DNA of 64,000 nt, from the NCBI RefSeq assembly GCF_000499845.2, contig NC_023758.2, forward strand, positions 14,974,427 through 15,038,426, written 5' to 3'. The notes below the pieces were generated by a model, which saw nothing but the letters and a program-made list of their open reading frames with translations, had not been told where the DNA came from and made no database searches. This stretch comes from Phaseolus vulgaris. Lineage: Eukaryota; Streptophyta; Magnoliopsida; Fabales; Fabaceae. Positions 38,401 through 51,011 of the stretch are shown here, one piece after another; positions within the stretch are counted from its first letter, which is position 1; each line of letters opens with the position of its first letter. The position numbers were made by a program, and so were the translations under genes.

Positions 38401-40388
38401 TGGGAATAGAAGCTCTAAATCGTAAAAGTTAGTGGTGACATTGAAAAGTCTTTATTCATGATTAACTTTCAAATATAAGAAGCTCAGCTTGATTGTGACA
38501 AACCCATCACCAGCTGAGATCAGCAAGTATTTATGGCAGGTTCTTCAAGAGTTTCTTAACAGAACCAAAGAATCAGACATCCCCAGATACAAAATTCCAG
38601 ATTTACAACTTGTAGATCTTAAAGATTTGTTGGAGGACTTGAAGAGCAGTAGTGAGGAAGTCCAGCCATGCTGGAGGTACTTCATGTTCATTGAAAGTAT
38701 GATTTCAAGAGAGCTGTGTAATATATGATGGGAACTTTGGGAATATCTAATATTTTCTGAATCTATTATAGGCAAATGGAACTATATGAAGACTCTCCAG
38801 GCAGTTCTGAATATAGTACAGGATCAACTCTACTGCCTCTTTCAGCTTGTGAGAATTTGGAACACTCACTACATCAGGATATTGGAACTGAACTGAATAT
38901 ACAAATGGGAGATCCAGAAGAAGATAGGGGATGTGACCAAGGGGTTCTTTCTAGAGCAACTCTAGATCAAGGTAAGATAATCAAGTCCCATAACCACTAT
39001 GTTGATTAGAGTGCAGCCACTTATTTCCCTAATCTAAATTGTTAGTTATTCCTAAACGGGAAATATTTTTACCAAGAAGTTATTTTTTTTTATAATTTCC
39101 TCAGGAAGAGTTGTTTTTATTTGCTAACATTTCAATGAACCAGAATCACTAATTAGATATATATTTTTCTATAGCAGATTTATTCCCATCTTGTGAGGAA
39201 CAGATAAACAATGATGGCATTGTTTCTGCCTTGTCATGTTCGGAGGAGTTCAGTTCACCTCTTCAAGTTACACCTCTGTTTAGATCCTTAACTGCTGGAA
39301 TTCCTAGCCCTCAATTTTCAGAAAGTGTAAGTTATGAGTCAGCCAAAAATTTATGAGTAATAGACAACAGTCTGATTAATAAGCATTTATACTTGTAATA
39401 ATGACAAATAGGGGACATACTAAACCAATGTAACATACAAGTTGTACCCTCAATAGTTATAGTAGTTCTTAACTTCTAAGAAATCAACTTTTATCAGCAG
39501 GAGGACTTTCAGAATACCATTTATTGTTGAATACTTCGGTATTATTAATGGTGGGGCTAGTCATAGGAGGATAAAGGATAAATCATTATACAGGTCTCTT
39601 AATTTTTTTTAAAGACTTTTTAGCTTAAAATTCTTGTTCGAGGAAGGTCCATTATATTTTATAACACATGCTTCAAAACTATAATATCTTTTACTTTGAG
39701 GCATCATATTTTCTCCTTTAATTAGCACATATTTATATAGTATATATTATGCAATATATATAGCCAGATCTTTAGTCCTGCTTCTCCCAACTCAAATAAC
39801 TACTAACAAAAGGTGGAAGCTGTATTTGTTTCCATGAGAAGATATTTTAGTCAAAAAAAGTTTTCATCTCTTGAACACTTAAATACACTATATTTCGTCA
39901 CTAAGAAAATATACTAATATAATACTGACAAAACAAACATACACATTATCATATATAGGTGAAGCTTACAAATATAGTATCTTTCTGCTGAAAACTATTG
40001 AAGCAAGAAACCTCTTACCTAACAGGGAAAATTTTGTGACAGGATTTAGAGTGTAAGCTGTAAGTTATTAACACCATCTATGTATGTAGAATACAAATCA
40101 GACATCTAATATTCTTGCTGCAACAATACATTATCTAAGTTGCTGCTTTGTCTGTTCTTGCTTGACTATGGAGTTGTGAACTGATAGTTAAAATTGTTTA
40201 TGCATAATCATTTTTTTAATGTTTAGCATAGCAGTAACCATGTTCTTTCTTTCTTTTGACATTATTTTTTACCCTTTTTTCAGGAAAGGAACTTCCTTAT
40301 GAAAACACTTGGAATGGAATCTCCATCGCTCAAACCAAGTGTCAACCCATCACAACCGCCTCTCTGCAAAAGAGTCCTCCTAATCTGA
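35469..40388 (+). CDS. FLP: R2R3-MYB transcription factor, FOUR LIPS/MYB88 type
   Basis: Twelve exons join into a 474-aa frame: 35469-35564, 35687-35733, 35872-35928, 36073-36145, 36543-36598, 36695-36874, 36951-37129, 37753-37895, 38540-38676, 38772-38971, 39175-39326, 40284-40388. All borders are GT-AG and phases match. R2 spans about residues 27-73 (W29, W49, W68) and R3 about 75-126 (W81, W100, F119), with GTENWAIIASKF and NRWTEIAKVVSGRTDNAVKN. FLP/MYB88 features follow: KKMRRSHIPD, LENAWK.LQEFLNRTKESD, EDLKSSSEE, DSPGSSEYSTGS, and a C-terminus with NPSQPPLCKR. Arabidopsis FLP (MYB124) and MYB88 are nuclear DNA-binding proteins that limit the last guard-cell division and act in root growth and stress. 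The length fits the family. The exon at 39175 has a TAGCAG tandem acceptor. Which paralogue this is cannot be told from sequence alone. Confidence 0.93.
37147..37173 (+). repeat. (GGGGGA)n purine tract in intron 7 of the MYB gene
   Basis: About four units of GGGGGA lie just inside the intron after exon 7 (donor at 37130). The G-runs could form a G-quadruplex in RNA and act as intronic splicing enhancers. Confidence 0.9.
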
Positions 40389-42633
40389 AACTCTAACTCA
40401 TCTGAAATACAAAACATTCTCAAGTCCTTTCCCTTTACTGAATCCTTTCTCCCTACCCATGGCAATCGGGCCTGTTAGTTCTTCTCTGCCTGGTTTGAGA
40501 AAGATTGCAATTTTGTTCTGCCTAAAATTTTGAAAGCCGTACACTCCTCCAGAATGTTATGCTACATTCTGAGGATCATCAACACATCTAACAGTGTCCT
40601 TTTCTTCCCCCTACCCCCAGAGGGTTACCTTACCTTTCTTGATACTTGCACCGAAAAAATAGTGTGCTTACTTCTTAGTGTGTCATTCTTTGGTTTGTTT
40701 TGATATCATTCTGGGTTTGTTTTTTCTCCAATCCAGCTTGTGATCTTGGTTTTCCCTTTTTGTACAGAGTTTGCTGTGTGATACAAGTAATCCTGAGTGT
40801 ATGTATACTCCGGCAATTCGCCATCCTACTACATATAATGAACAGAGACATAGATAGAAGAGAAAGAAGAAAAAAAGAGAGCAAAAGATTAACCAGTGGC
40901 AAATTGGATTCCTCTTTTGTTGTTTTCGGTGTGCATAGATCATAGAATAAACATTTTTTATTCCTTTTCGGTTCTGATGTACTGAAACATAATTATAATT
41001 GGAGTGGAAATGCATTTTGGCTTGGTGTGCAATACTGTTTCTGTTATGTCTAACCCGGATTTAAAACAACCATGTGTAGACAATTCTTAAAACTAAGGAA
41101 AAGTAAAGCCAGGAGTTCTCAGTAGGAAAAGTAACAGGTACGAACACACTAAGTCTCAAAGAAAATTATGAAAGTAAAGTTTCACATTGACTTCCCCACC
41201 CCCATTTTCAAGAAGAGAAATGAAAAGGAAAACAATGCCAAATAACCTCTCAGAACTGTTGTTAGCAAAATGGCAACCAATTCATTGCAAGTTTGACCCT
41301 CACTACTGCAAAACACAGCTTTTTGCAACGTGAGCTATTTCGTTTCAAAAAGTCATAACTTCATAAATATAAAGAATGCTTAAGTTATGTGCTTACAAAC
41401 ACTGCCCAGCATACCTGAGACCCTGGACTGACGGAGAGGCATGCAAACATTTCTCTCGCTCTTTTCTTTCAGCTCACATGGTTGTTTTGCCATTGAGTAT
41501 GGACTGTGCTTTGCGGAAGAGCAACTCTGGGGGGAACTAATTCATATTTAGGATCATTAGTTCATGGTGTTGGAGGAAGACCTTACAAAGTAATAATAAT
41601 GACAAAGACTAGAGATTGGTAAAAAGAGGGAGGGAACTCCTTACAAAATAAAGCACATACTGTTAACTTTCTCGAGGGAAGGCACTCTTTGACTCATTTG
41701 ACCTACCAATATCCACTCACTTAACGAGTTCATCTTGCCTAAACATATTAGCTGGTCAAAGGCTCAACTGAATTTTGTAAGAAAAAATTCTATTTATGCG
41801 TTCATTTATTTTGTGGCATTACACAGTGAAATTATTATTGTGGCCAAAATAGTAACGTTGATCTATTCTGATTTTAAAATTAGTTTATAAAGCTCAACTC
41901 TATATAATGGACATGTACCCCACCTGTTCTAAAGTGAGTTTGTCTGTAGAGATCCAACCACTCATTTTTTAAGTTTTAACCCGCAAATTTCTTCTTTTTT
42001 GGCTGTTCTTAATGCAAATACTAACAATTACTGTCTGCTGGTTCAATAAAATGACATTAAAACGTTTTAATTAGTTAATTTGGTTTTCTTCTTTAAAAAC
42101 ACCTTCAGCCAAATTCTCCCATACAATATTCCGCACTCAAGTTTGTCAGCCTTAAGTGTTTGCACTTTGATTATAAGTTTTATTTAAAAGAAATAAGGTA
42201 AACAAACTTGAACCGAAAAATTATGGAAGAAAAATAAACTAGTACAAACAATTTTGTAAAGCTAGTTTTATTTCTAACCCCACTACTATTTAAATCTAAT
42301 TTTGGCGCTCATACAATACTGTTATAATCTCTAAACAAACGAGATGACATATTCTTAAAATCACGTTTACAGAGAGTATAAAACTTTACCTTAGTATTAC
42401 GCTATAAAACTAAATCTAGCTCTTCAGTAAAATACAGGCAACTAAAAAAAGGCAAAAGGAATGACAAAATGGGGTCTAAACTTTGTACTTCTCAGAAAGT
42501 ATCTATTTAATTAAAATTACAAATATTTTTTTGCATAAACCTAAACCCGGTTCATTGAACCTTGAAGATTTTAGTAAGGGGCAAATTAACTAGGATAGTA
42601 TTTAACGTTCTGACTTCAAAATTGCTGAAGGCT
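40389..42633. other. 3' regions of two convergent genes and spacer
   Basis: The first 600 bases or so are probably the MYB 3' UTR; T-rich and AATAAA-like signals lie near 40945. The last stretch before 42634 is the 3' side of the minus-strand transporter. Nothing else is recognised between. Confidence 0.5.
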
Positions 42634-45600
42634 TCACATGGCTTTTCTTTTCTTCTGCAATCTCTGCAACTTCTCCCACTTGAGATAGATCTGATAAGAC
42701 AATCCTGAGAACACCATAAAAACACACCCCCATTGCTTCGTTGACAGGGGATTCCCACTCAATACGGAAGATACCACAATGCTAACAAATTTGCGGGTGG
42801 TAGTGATGGTAGTGTTTGCCAAAGAGCCAAACCGGCTTATAGTCAAGAAGATGAAATTTTGGCCTACAGCACCGCAGCAACAATAGAGAAAAATATCCCA
42901 TGCTGCCTCTGGATACTGTCTGCAGAATCGAACTGCCTCAAATCCACTGGCATGGGGCCATCCGAACATGTAAATCAAATTATATATGGTTCCCCATAAA
43001 TTCATGCCAAGCATAATACCCCAGGCACTTGTTTTTGGATACCTGGTAAGCCAAACCAATAGTTATAAATAATAGAATTAACATGAATGAATCTGTATTT
43101 AAGATGTTATCAACTATCATTTGCCACTAGTAAAGCCCAACAGCGTTGAGATTTCAGAAGTCAACTTCGAAGAGAAGTCCAACTATTTGACATGTGAAAG
43201 CAACGAAGTTCAATGTAGTTTTTTACCTACAACCAACATTACATGGGAAAGAGGAACATAAAATTTATATTTAGTTTTGTTTACTGGACTATTAAATTAT
43301 TCACCAGGGAAAATCCTATGGAGGACCACTATTTCAGTGTAGGTTAAAATACATAAGCCTCAAATTCTAAGCCAATCCATTTTGGTTCATATAATCAGCC
43401 ATTACCATTGAACTTAACTCTAAAAATGTGTTTAACTGGGATAATAAATATAACTGCATTTCATACTTCATAGCAGGATTAAAAAAGACAACACGTTCAC
43501 CAATTAGAGAAACAATTTCAAGAACTGCTACATTTAGAAAAATGTTCTCATTAAAAGAAAAGAAAAAGGAGGATACAACGGGAGTGAGGAAGAAGGGGGT
43601 GTGAAAATAGTAAAGAGGAAATCAAGGAAGTGCATGCTAAATTTGGTAGTCAACAAGACAGACAGAATTGCTATATGCCAAAACAAAAAGAGAGAAACTT
43701 CTCTATTATTACCTTGCTTTTAATGAATCCTGAGTAGCATTGGTAAATCCATCAAAAGCAAGGTTCAGGAAACACAACCCATAGCCAAGGGGAGCATTTG
43801 GATGTGCCAGCTTGCTGATTGTCTTTGAGCTCGTCTGTAATTAGCATAAACAAATAATGCTAAGCTGGGGTTCATACACTAAAAAACTTTCCTTGATAAG
43901 AGGAGCGAGCTCTGTTATTCTGAGAAGTTCCTAACCTTTAGAAGAGCAAATGTTGATACCCCTCCGGCAACAAGGAATGTACAAACGTATTCCGGAAAAG
44001 AGTATCTTATCCCATATACCAGAGTACCCATCAGCATAACTGCATTAAGGTGAAGTGAATCTTTTGTTAGACATTTAAGAGTACCTTTGCATAATCTGAG
44101 GATAAATTTAAATTTAAAAAAAACAACGAAAAGATTATTATAAGATTTTTCTATCATTATTTCTTCCAAATGTTTTATATGTCAGTCCCTGCCAGAAGCT
44201 CCTCTATTTAGCATGTTCAAATGAAGGTAAAAAATAATGAAATTTAACTATTGATCCATAAGCAAATCGGAAAGAATGGGTGGGTGCATGATAAGTAAAA
44301 GTTTAAGATACAAATCACGATGGATTCTCAAGTCAAATGCACAAGTACAAGAGGTAAAAAGTCTAAAAAAAAACATAACCACAAGTGTATCCATGGTATG
44401 GGTAAAATGCAAAAAGATTCACTTCCTTTTGACAATAAAGTGAAATTCATGTACAAGCTATCCCTAGTTCCCCGTAAACCATAAGTATACAAAAACATAG
44501 ACACACAATATAGTGATATAATTCAATCATAAATTCAGGGAATATGCAGAAGAAATAAAAAAAATCAGCTAATTTCCCATTTCTTTAATTAAAGTGCAAG
44601 TTATGAACCCATATACTGACCTGGAATCATTTTGGAAGACTTCGCCAGCACCTGCAAGTAGCAAAGTTAACATCCCCGATTAAAAATATCCTACAGCCTC
44701 ATGCCGAAAACACTGAATGACTGAAAAATAAGTCCACCACAAATGCTGCACAATGCAGCATATATATAAAAAAACTTGTTTCAACTTAGATAAGGATAGC
44801 TTGTGTGTGTTACCATACTATCCTTTTATTTTAATCCTGTAGAATAGTTTTTGACATTTCATCGATTTTTCAAGAAAGAAGAATGGATTTCGTACATAAT
44901 ACCAAAATCGATTTACTACTCTTAACTTTTAATTCAAAATATAAATCCTCCTCCCCCCTAAAAAAAGCTCATGTCTAGTCTAACCACTGGCATTACTCCA
45001 AATTAACAACACTTTCGGTTAAAATCATAACTTCCATATCAGATTAATAAAATGCAATTAAATAAAAAAAGGAGGTAAAAAAAAAGGTGTTGAAGAAATC
45101 ACACCTGAGCAGGGTAACTAATATACTTCAAAGCTTCAATTCCCATTGCAGGACCAATGGTGTTGGTAATTCCAGCGCTCCAATAACTCCACCATGGAGC
45201 ACCACCAGAATTTCCACTAGACCATATCGTTATCACTACACACAAAAATGTTATTGAAATAAAAGTAATACACACGTAATTTCCAATTAGTTTTAGAGTA
45301 ACAACGTATGAAACACAAACTCAAATCAAATATATTTACACAGTAATTGGTAATTGGCAATAGAATCTTACTTATAAACGACCAGATTAAACACACCACA
45401 TTCTGCGCCAAATTCAGAAACGCAAGGTGCTCGAACCTTTCACCGTTCGGACCGAATCGCTTCGTCGACCTGAAACAAAATCCAAAACAATTTAAAAAAA
45501 CATAGCAACGAGTAACGGCATTTCGAACACGTGTTCCTTGCGAGAATTTCGGAGCGGATTCGGATTCTTACACGTTTTCCTGCAGAACGCCTTGGTAGAT

Positions 45601-45675
45601 GTAGGCCGACCAGATTCCGGCGACGCAGAAGGCGAGGACCAAGATTCGACGGAGCCCTCCGCCGTGGGCCTCCAT
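42634..45675 (-). CDS. UTR3: UDP-galactose/UDP-glucose transporter 3-type nucleotide-sugar transporter
   Basis: Seven exons on the minus strand give a 332-aa frame: 45675-45572, 45469-45372, 45235-45105, 44651-44621, 44039-43936, 43834-43713, 43042-42634. Borders are GT-AG and phases join. The start is the ATG at 45675; translation begins MEAHGGGLRRILVLAF, as in plant UTR3. Family signatures follow: GIWSAYIYQGVLQE, FEHLAFLNLAQN, AGITNTIGPAMGIEAL, VLAKSSKMIP, LMGTLVYGIRY, a GFTNATQDS segment, MLGMNLWGTIYN, and the hydrophobic block ending in SRFGSLANTTITTTRKF. It is a multi-span UAA/SLC35B-type carrier. Arabidopsis UTR1/UTR3 import UDP-glucose into the ER for glycoprotein folding control. The C-terminus KRKAM fits a KxKxx ER-retrieval motif. 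It converges on the MYB gene, and ER-stress-type sites lie upstream. Confidence 0.95.
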
Positions 45676-45862
45676 GAGATCCGCACGGTTCGGTTTCTTT
45701 TTTATTATTTAGTATTGAATGAAGGAAACGCCGTTGGGAGAAGCAACCGTGAGTGAAGAAAGGATCAAATAATGAAATAATAATAATAACAAGGACGGAA
45801 TGGCGAAAGAAGGAGCTTAGAAGTGTGAAGTGTGTGCCAAGCTATGCTACGTGGATTTGCCA

Positions 45863-45897
45863 CGTGGCTGATTGTTATTGGATGGTGACACGTCATC
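45863..45897 (-). promoter_or_regulatory. ERSE and UPRE-like sites upstream of UTR3
   Basis: On the coding strand of the transporter, CCAAT-AACAATCAG-CCACG (45881-45863) fits the ER stress response element CCAAT-N9-CCACG exactly. Eight bases away is GATGACGTGT (45897-45888), which fits the XBP1/bZIP60-type core GATGACGTG(T/G). They lie about 190-220 bp before the start codon, and a further CCAAT pair is near 45905-45920. The CCACGTGG G-box overlaps the ERSE. Regulation by bZIP28/bZIP60 is inferred. Confidence 0.7.
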
Positions 45898-45929
45898 ACG
45901 CTTCTTATTGGATTGGCCAACGCGTGCTG

Positions 45930-47034
45930 CGTTTTCACCATTTTAGCGGTATACTTCTCGTAATGTCGGTCCACACTTGTTGGTTTTTTCGTCAGTTTGC
46001 CTTTTGTTTTACACGAATATTCTGCGATTTCAGTTATACATTTTTTCTGTTACCGGTTTTATAAACTAATATTCCCTCCATTTTTTTTATTTATAATTTC
46101 TTTAATCGTTATTTTAAAACAATAGTAGAAAATAATAAATTAGTCACATGGAAAAGTGTATGCTTTTACTTTCAAATTATAAGAGATAAACTTTATGTTA
46201 TTTATTTTAGTAAAAACATCTGAATTAATTAAAGATGTTTTTTAAAGTATAATTAATATATCATTCAATTTTAAATGAGTTCTATAAAAAATCACAACAA
46301 TTAGGAGAGTCTAGTAATTTACAAATTAATGATAACTACTATTTTGGCGGATGAATATTTATCGTTATTATTATGACAACGAATAATAAATGACATTTAT
46401 TAAATGAATAAATTGTAGAAACAAAATTATTACGCATCAATATTTTAAAAAATTTCAATATATAAGTGAAGATAAAAAGGATTTCATATGAACAACAAAT
46501 AATTTTTAGGGATGATTATTAATTTAAATTTATAATTAAAATATTAAATATGCTTGAAAATAATGAAAATTTAAAAATAAAATAAAATTGCCATGAAATT
46601 AAGATATGGCATATTGCTCGATGAGAAGACTAATGACTGCCAAAGACACGTTCATTTAAAAAGAATTCCTACAGATCTACAACAAAGAATAGTTCTTTAA
46701 AATGTTTTTTTTTTACTATTGGGATTCAAATTTTATAGCATAGGAATCAATTATGTTTTGTTAAATAATTGCATCTTGTTAATAGTTTAGTGTTATTTTC
46801 ATATATTTTAAGGTTAATTATATTTTTAGCCTTTCATTTTTTTTTTAAATTTTCGTTTTAAGTTTCTAAAAATACTATGATCCGTCTCAATTCTCCTAAA
46901 TTTTGACTGTTAAATAATGATACATTGTTCATATTAGAATCCTTATGATTTACGATACAGATCACTATACATTGTCACGAAACTAATGAGAATGTTTTAT
47001 TTTGATTAAATTTAGTAAAAAATATAAGATAAGA
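45930..47034. other. AT-rich spacer
   Basis: No gene is seen. A TTCCCTCCATTTTTTTT stretch near 46072 resembles a Stowaway end, but no partner end was found. Confidence 0.45.
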
Positions 47035-47039
47035 AATAT

Positions 47040-47352
47040 TATATTGGTAGGATCCGAACGACAGAGCAAGAGACTCAACATCCGATCTAGGCTAATCAAC
47101 ATAACTAATAACGAAACTAATCAATGACTCATCATTAATTAATGTGCTTTTATTAGGTCCAACAACAACCCACAATAATTATATAAGTAAGCACAGATCC
47201 CAAAGGATCAGGTACGTTATCATCTAGTACTAAACACTGAATGTCGAGTGCTGAAGTTTGACTTAAGCGTCGGAGTGCCTTTTGTAGGTACCATCCGAGC
47301 TTGGAGATCGTAAAGTTCCAGTTGCAAGTATCAGCAACCAGCCGAGCCAACA
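47040..47352 (+). repeat. 5' LTR of element H
   Basis: It begins TATATTGGTAGG and aligns with 53569 onwards (AGCAAGAGACT, CCGATCTAGGC, GCTTTTATTAGG, CCCAAAGGATCAGGTAC, GGAGTGC...GTAGGTACCATCC). It ends near GAGCCAACA and is shorter than its partner, so the U5 side has suffered deletions. Confidence 0.75.
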
Positions 47353-47525
47353 CGACCCCTCAGCAATGCAACTCAATTGCAACTGAGAGCAATTCGTCTT
47401 CAAAACTCGAGGAGGGAAGATTCTCCTCGGTCGATGTCAACCCAATTTGAACGCCCTTGGAGAACTTAGAATCTCCTCCAAGGAGCGCCAAGGGGTGGCT
47501 AGTAGCAGCAACATCGGTTGGAGGG

Positions 47526-48503
47526 TGATGTGAGTTGATTTTAGATTGCTTCATTTTAGATGTGACACTTTACATAGATTGAGATTTTTTTAGCAATTAT
47601 AAGGTGAGAACCCAAAGAAGATTCCCACTAGACACGAACATAACCAAGTGGTTAAGTAAGTGTGAAGGTTCACTTCTAGAGGGCAAATGAAAAATACAAG
47701 AATATGGTGATTGGTGATGAAGGGCGAAATGTAAAAGAGCATGACAGGAAAAACAAGAACATAATGAAAATCGAATTGACAAAGGATGAAAACAAGAACA
47801 TAAGAACACACAGATTAATGGAATAATGGAAAGAATGGAAGAGATGAAGGAAAGAAAAAGCTTACGTGATGGAAGAGAGGTGGATCATGCCACTTGGAGT
47901 GTGGTTTTCCTCCAAGATAAGTGTTGATGGCCGCCACTTGAGAGCTCTCAAACACTCAAGATGAGACCTAAATGCTAAGATGACACAAGCCTCACTAACA
48001 CCTCACACAATTTGTGCATAGTAACTTTTCTCTTCAAATTCAACATCTAAAATACAATGGGTAGGCCTCCTATTTATAGGTGAAGGAGTCTTGAAAAACA
48101 AGCAAGAGGGGTAGGATGGGAAAAGGAAAAAATGGGTAGCCTTAGGGTTTGACTTAGTCAAACCCGCATCCTAGGCTTATCCTTCTAGAAACTAAGTCAA
48201 ATTGCCTTCCTAAAGGGCTAGGAACAAGCTAAAATGATACCTACACCCCCTATTATGATAAAGGCACCTTATTCTAGCCCATCTTTGCTATTTGGACCCC
48301 TAAAGTGAGCCCAAATTTTTACAAACATATTCTATTTTTTTAAGAAGACCAAAAGGAAGAACTTCTAATATTCGGGTTTATAGCTTCTTTTTCTTTTGCT
48401 GATTCTTTCTCGGGGCTTGGTGGGGCCTGACTTTGTATCTTGAGATGACTGACCATTTTGGGAAGTGCTTGTTGTGTCCTTAGTTATTTGCCGGTTTGTA
48501 TCA
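47526..48503 (-). repeat. 3' LTR of element B
   Basis: Plus-strand limits are TGATGTGAGTTG and GGTTTGTATCA, forming TGAT/ATCA inverted ends. A TATA box CTATAAATAGG is on the minus strand near 48075. The pol-tail frame (residues TKPRERISKRKR) continues across the boundary into the LTR. Confidence 0.93.
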
Positions 48504-49985
48504 TGCTCCCCAGGTTCGAAAGAATCTGCCCTTGAATTTAGAACTCCTGCAAATAACATAGTGAGTTTGTTCACATGATTTGTATATGGTAGGTGTGAAG
48601 CAAACTTATGTTCATTAAGCTTAGGAATATTACATGGTTGAATTCTAGCTACAGGCCATGTTTGGAAAGAATATTTGGGGATGAAATGATTTTGGGAGAA
48701 TCCTCTTAGAAGGTGATAACCTTTAGGAGGTTTTTGAATATCATCCCTAAAATTCTTAATCAAATATGTCAAGTATTTAGAATGTTTAGGTAATGAAAAA
48801 GACAAGGAAGAAAAACACCTTTGAGGTGAAGTGATGATACCTGTGTTATTGTCCTTCATTTTCTCTTTCATTTTCACTTTTGGTTTTTGTTTTAATTTGG
48901 ACCTGATGTTCCTCTTTTAGCTTTGGAGTTCTTTTATTTGGACAATTAGCAGCTATGTGCCCAAACTCTAAACATTTAAAACATTTTGTGCTTGAAGGTT
49001 TGGTGGGTGACTTAGGGGTAGAGGTAGAAGGTTTGTCTTTAAAAACTTTATACGAAGAAGTGGTTTCTTTTGAAAAATTGGAAGGAGATATTGTTGTAGA
49101 AATGTTATTTTTATCCTTCCCTGAAGATTTGTAGAAGCCATCATGATGAGTAGTTTTGAAAATTGTTTTCGTCAAAATATGTGATTTCACCTTGATGGCT
49201 AGGTGAACCAACATCTTTAAAGAAGAGTACTCATATAATTCTACAACATCTTTAATTTCCCTCCTTAAACCACTCACAAAACTAGTGATATTTGACTCTT
49301 CACTATCATGCATATTTATCTTAGTCAAAGTTGTTTCTAGATCTTTAAAATATTCGTCTACCGTCATAGGTCCTTGATGAAGCCGTTGGAGCTTCAACAC
49401 GAGTTCCTTCCTATAAGGAGGAGGAAAAAACCGCACGCGCATACATGCTTTCAAATCATACAAATCATACCAAGAGACCACGACTAGCCTCTTGTTTAGC
49501 CCAATGTCCATTATAGTTTGTTGCCACCATTGGATGACATAGTCTAAAAAAACTAGGGAAGCTAACCTAACCTTTTGGTCCTCGAAGACCTTATACACAT
49601 TAAAGAGATGTTAAACTTTAGCTTCCCATTCTAAATACAAGGTAGGGTCATTGGACCCACTAAAACTAGGTAACTTTACAAAATCAAAAGAATGTTGTGG
49701 TTGTGGTTGGTGTTGATGCTGTCGTTTGTCAAAATTGTGCATTTGCCAATCATGTTTTTGACTCCCATAGTGCATGGAATGTCTAGTTGTTATTGGCGGC
49801 TCACATCTCCTTTCTTGAGATTGCCTCTCTTGAGCTTCCTCTAGCCTTTGCATTCTTTCCACTAGTTCCTGCATTTTGTCTTCTTTATGGGCCAAACTCC
49901 TCCGGGCATCCTTAAGCTCTCCCAAAATACGTGCCTTTTGAGGAGATTGTGGTTTAAAAGATTTCCGTGAAGATAGATGATACAT
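48504..49985 (-). pseudogene. gag with CCHC knuckle joined to a pol tail (element B)
   Basis: On the minus strand the frame opens at 49985 with a predicted coiled coil (ELVERMQRLEEAQERQSQERR). It continues with the gag core (HSFDFVKLPSFSGS, LYLEWEAKV), breaks at one in-frame TAA (49610-49608), then resumes through VRLASLVFLDYVIQWWQQTI and LKLQRLHQGP.TVDEYFKDLE to the knuckle CFKCLEFGHIAANC. A frameshift near 48870 precedes the tail PPKGYHLLRGF...GVLNSRADSFEPGE. The TAA replaces a glutamate codon still present in element A. Gag would form particles; the tail has no known separate function. Confidence 0.88.
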
Positions 49986-50825
49986 AATTCACAAGTGAAC
50001 AAATAATTAGTGAAATAGAAGTTAGAAAACACTCTTTCAAGTATGTGTTACTTTAGGCGAAAAGAAATCAAGAGGAGAACACCCAAAGCACTCAACAAGA
50101 ATTTTATCCTCTCAAAAAGGTCTATCTTGGTGTTGAAAATTTATCAATTGAAAGATTACAAAGCCAAACACACTTGCTCTCAAAGAACCACAACAAAACT
50201 TAAGAAATTTGGAAAGACAATCAAGAAAAGCTCAAAACAAGAAAGTTAAACCAAATTTGGGAAAAAAGATTATGACAAAACTTGAAAAGGAAGACAAGTA
50301 AGAAAAAAAGGAACACAAAAAGACTCTAAGATACTTACTAAACTTTTAACAATGAAACTTTCTTTAGAAATTTGTCAAAGCAAAAGGATAAAAATTCCAC
50401 AAAGGTTGAAATCAATTTGCCAATCAAGATGAACCCAAAATTTTTAAAATGTTGCTCTTTGAAAGATTGGAACACAAAATTTGTTGCACAAGCTCCTTTT
50501 TTTTTATACTTGTTTTTGGATTATGGAAAATAGATGTCCATAGTTTTGATCATGCATATTTTCATATAAATCCAATTTTCACAAAAAGTTTGGGATTCAA
50601 AATAATTGATCACTTGAAATCTTTTGTTTGGAACTTAAATCTACTTCTACTAAAACAAGTTTCTAATTACTTATAAACTTTCACAATTAAAAACAATAAG
50701 TAGAGGCAAACATACAAGGACTCCTAGAACACTAAAGGGCATATGAATCAAGGCAAAAGGGTAAGAACAATAAAGATATAAAGGAACATTCAAAAAGTGA
50801 AACAATGCTATTGAATAAGGTAAAT

Positions 50826-50976
50826 GCCGAATTTAAAAGCAAGAAAAATAAAGGGCTGAATTTAAAAGTGCTTGAAAGTAAAGACAAGAATTTAAAGGTA
50901 ATTGAATGTAAATACAAGGAATTAAAGGTGCTTGAATGTAAAGACAAGGAGTTAAAGATGCAAGAAAGTAAATTGC
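50826..50976. repeat. Short tandem repeat in the leader of element B
   Basis: About five imperfect units of roughly 30 bp built on GAATTTAAAGGTGCTTGAA/TGTAAAGACAAGG. They lie between the primer-binding site and gag. On the plus strand they happen to be open and give a periodic K/E-rich peptide, which I take as chance. Confidence 0.75.
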
Positions 50977-51011
50977 AATCAACTCTAAACAAGATAAGCT
51001 CAAAAACCAAA

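Noticed and set aside
45492..45686. Minus-strand frame beginning at 45686 as the transporter N-terminus
   Set aside because: The family start MEAHGGG lies in another frame at 45675 and joins exon 2 in phase.
46070..46110. Stowaway MITE start (TTCCCTCCATTTTTT)
   Set aside because: No inverse end with a TA duplication was found nearby.
48300..48345. LTR of element B ending at ACAAACA near 48327, with a tandem-element model
   Set aside because: Homology between the LTRs continues to 48503/52006, where TGAT/ATCA ends, the polypurine tract and the GAGGG duplication all agree.
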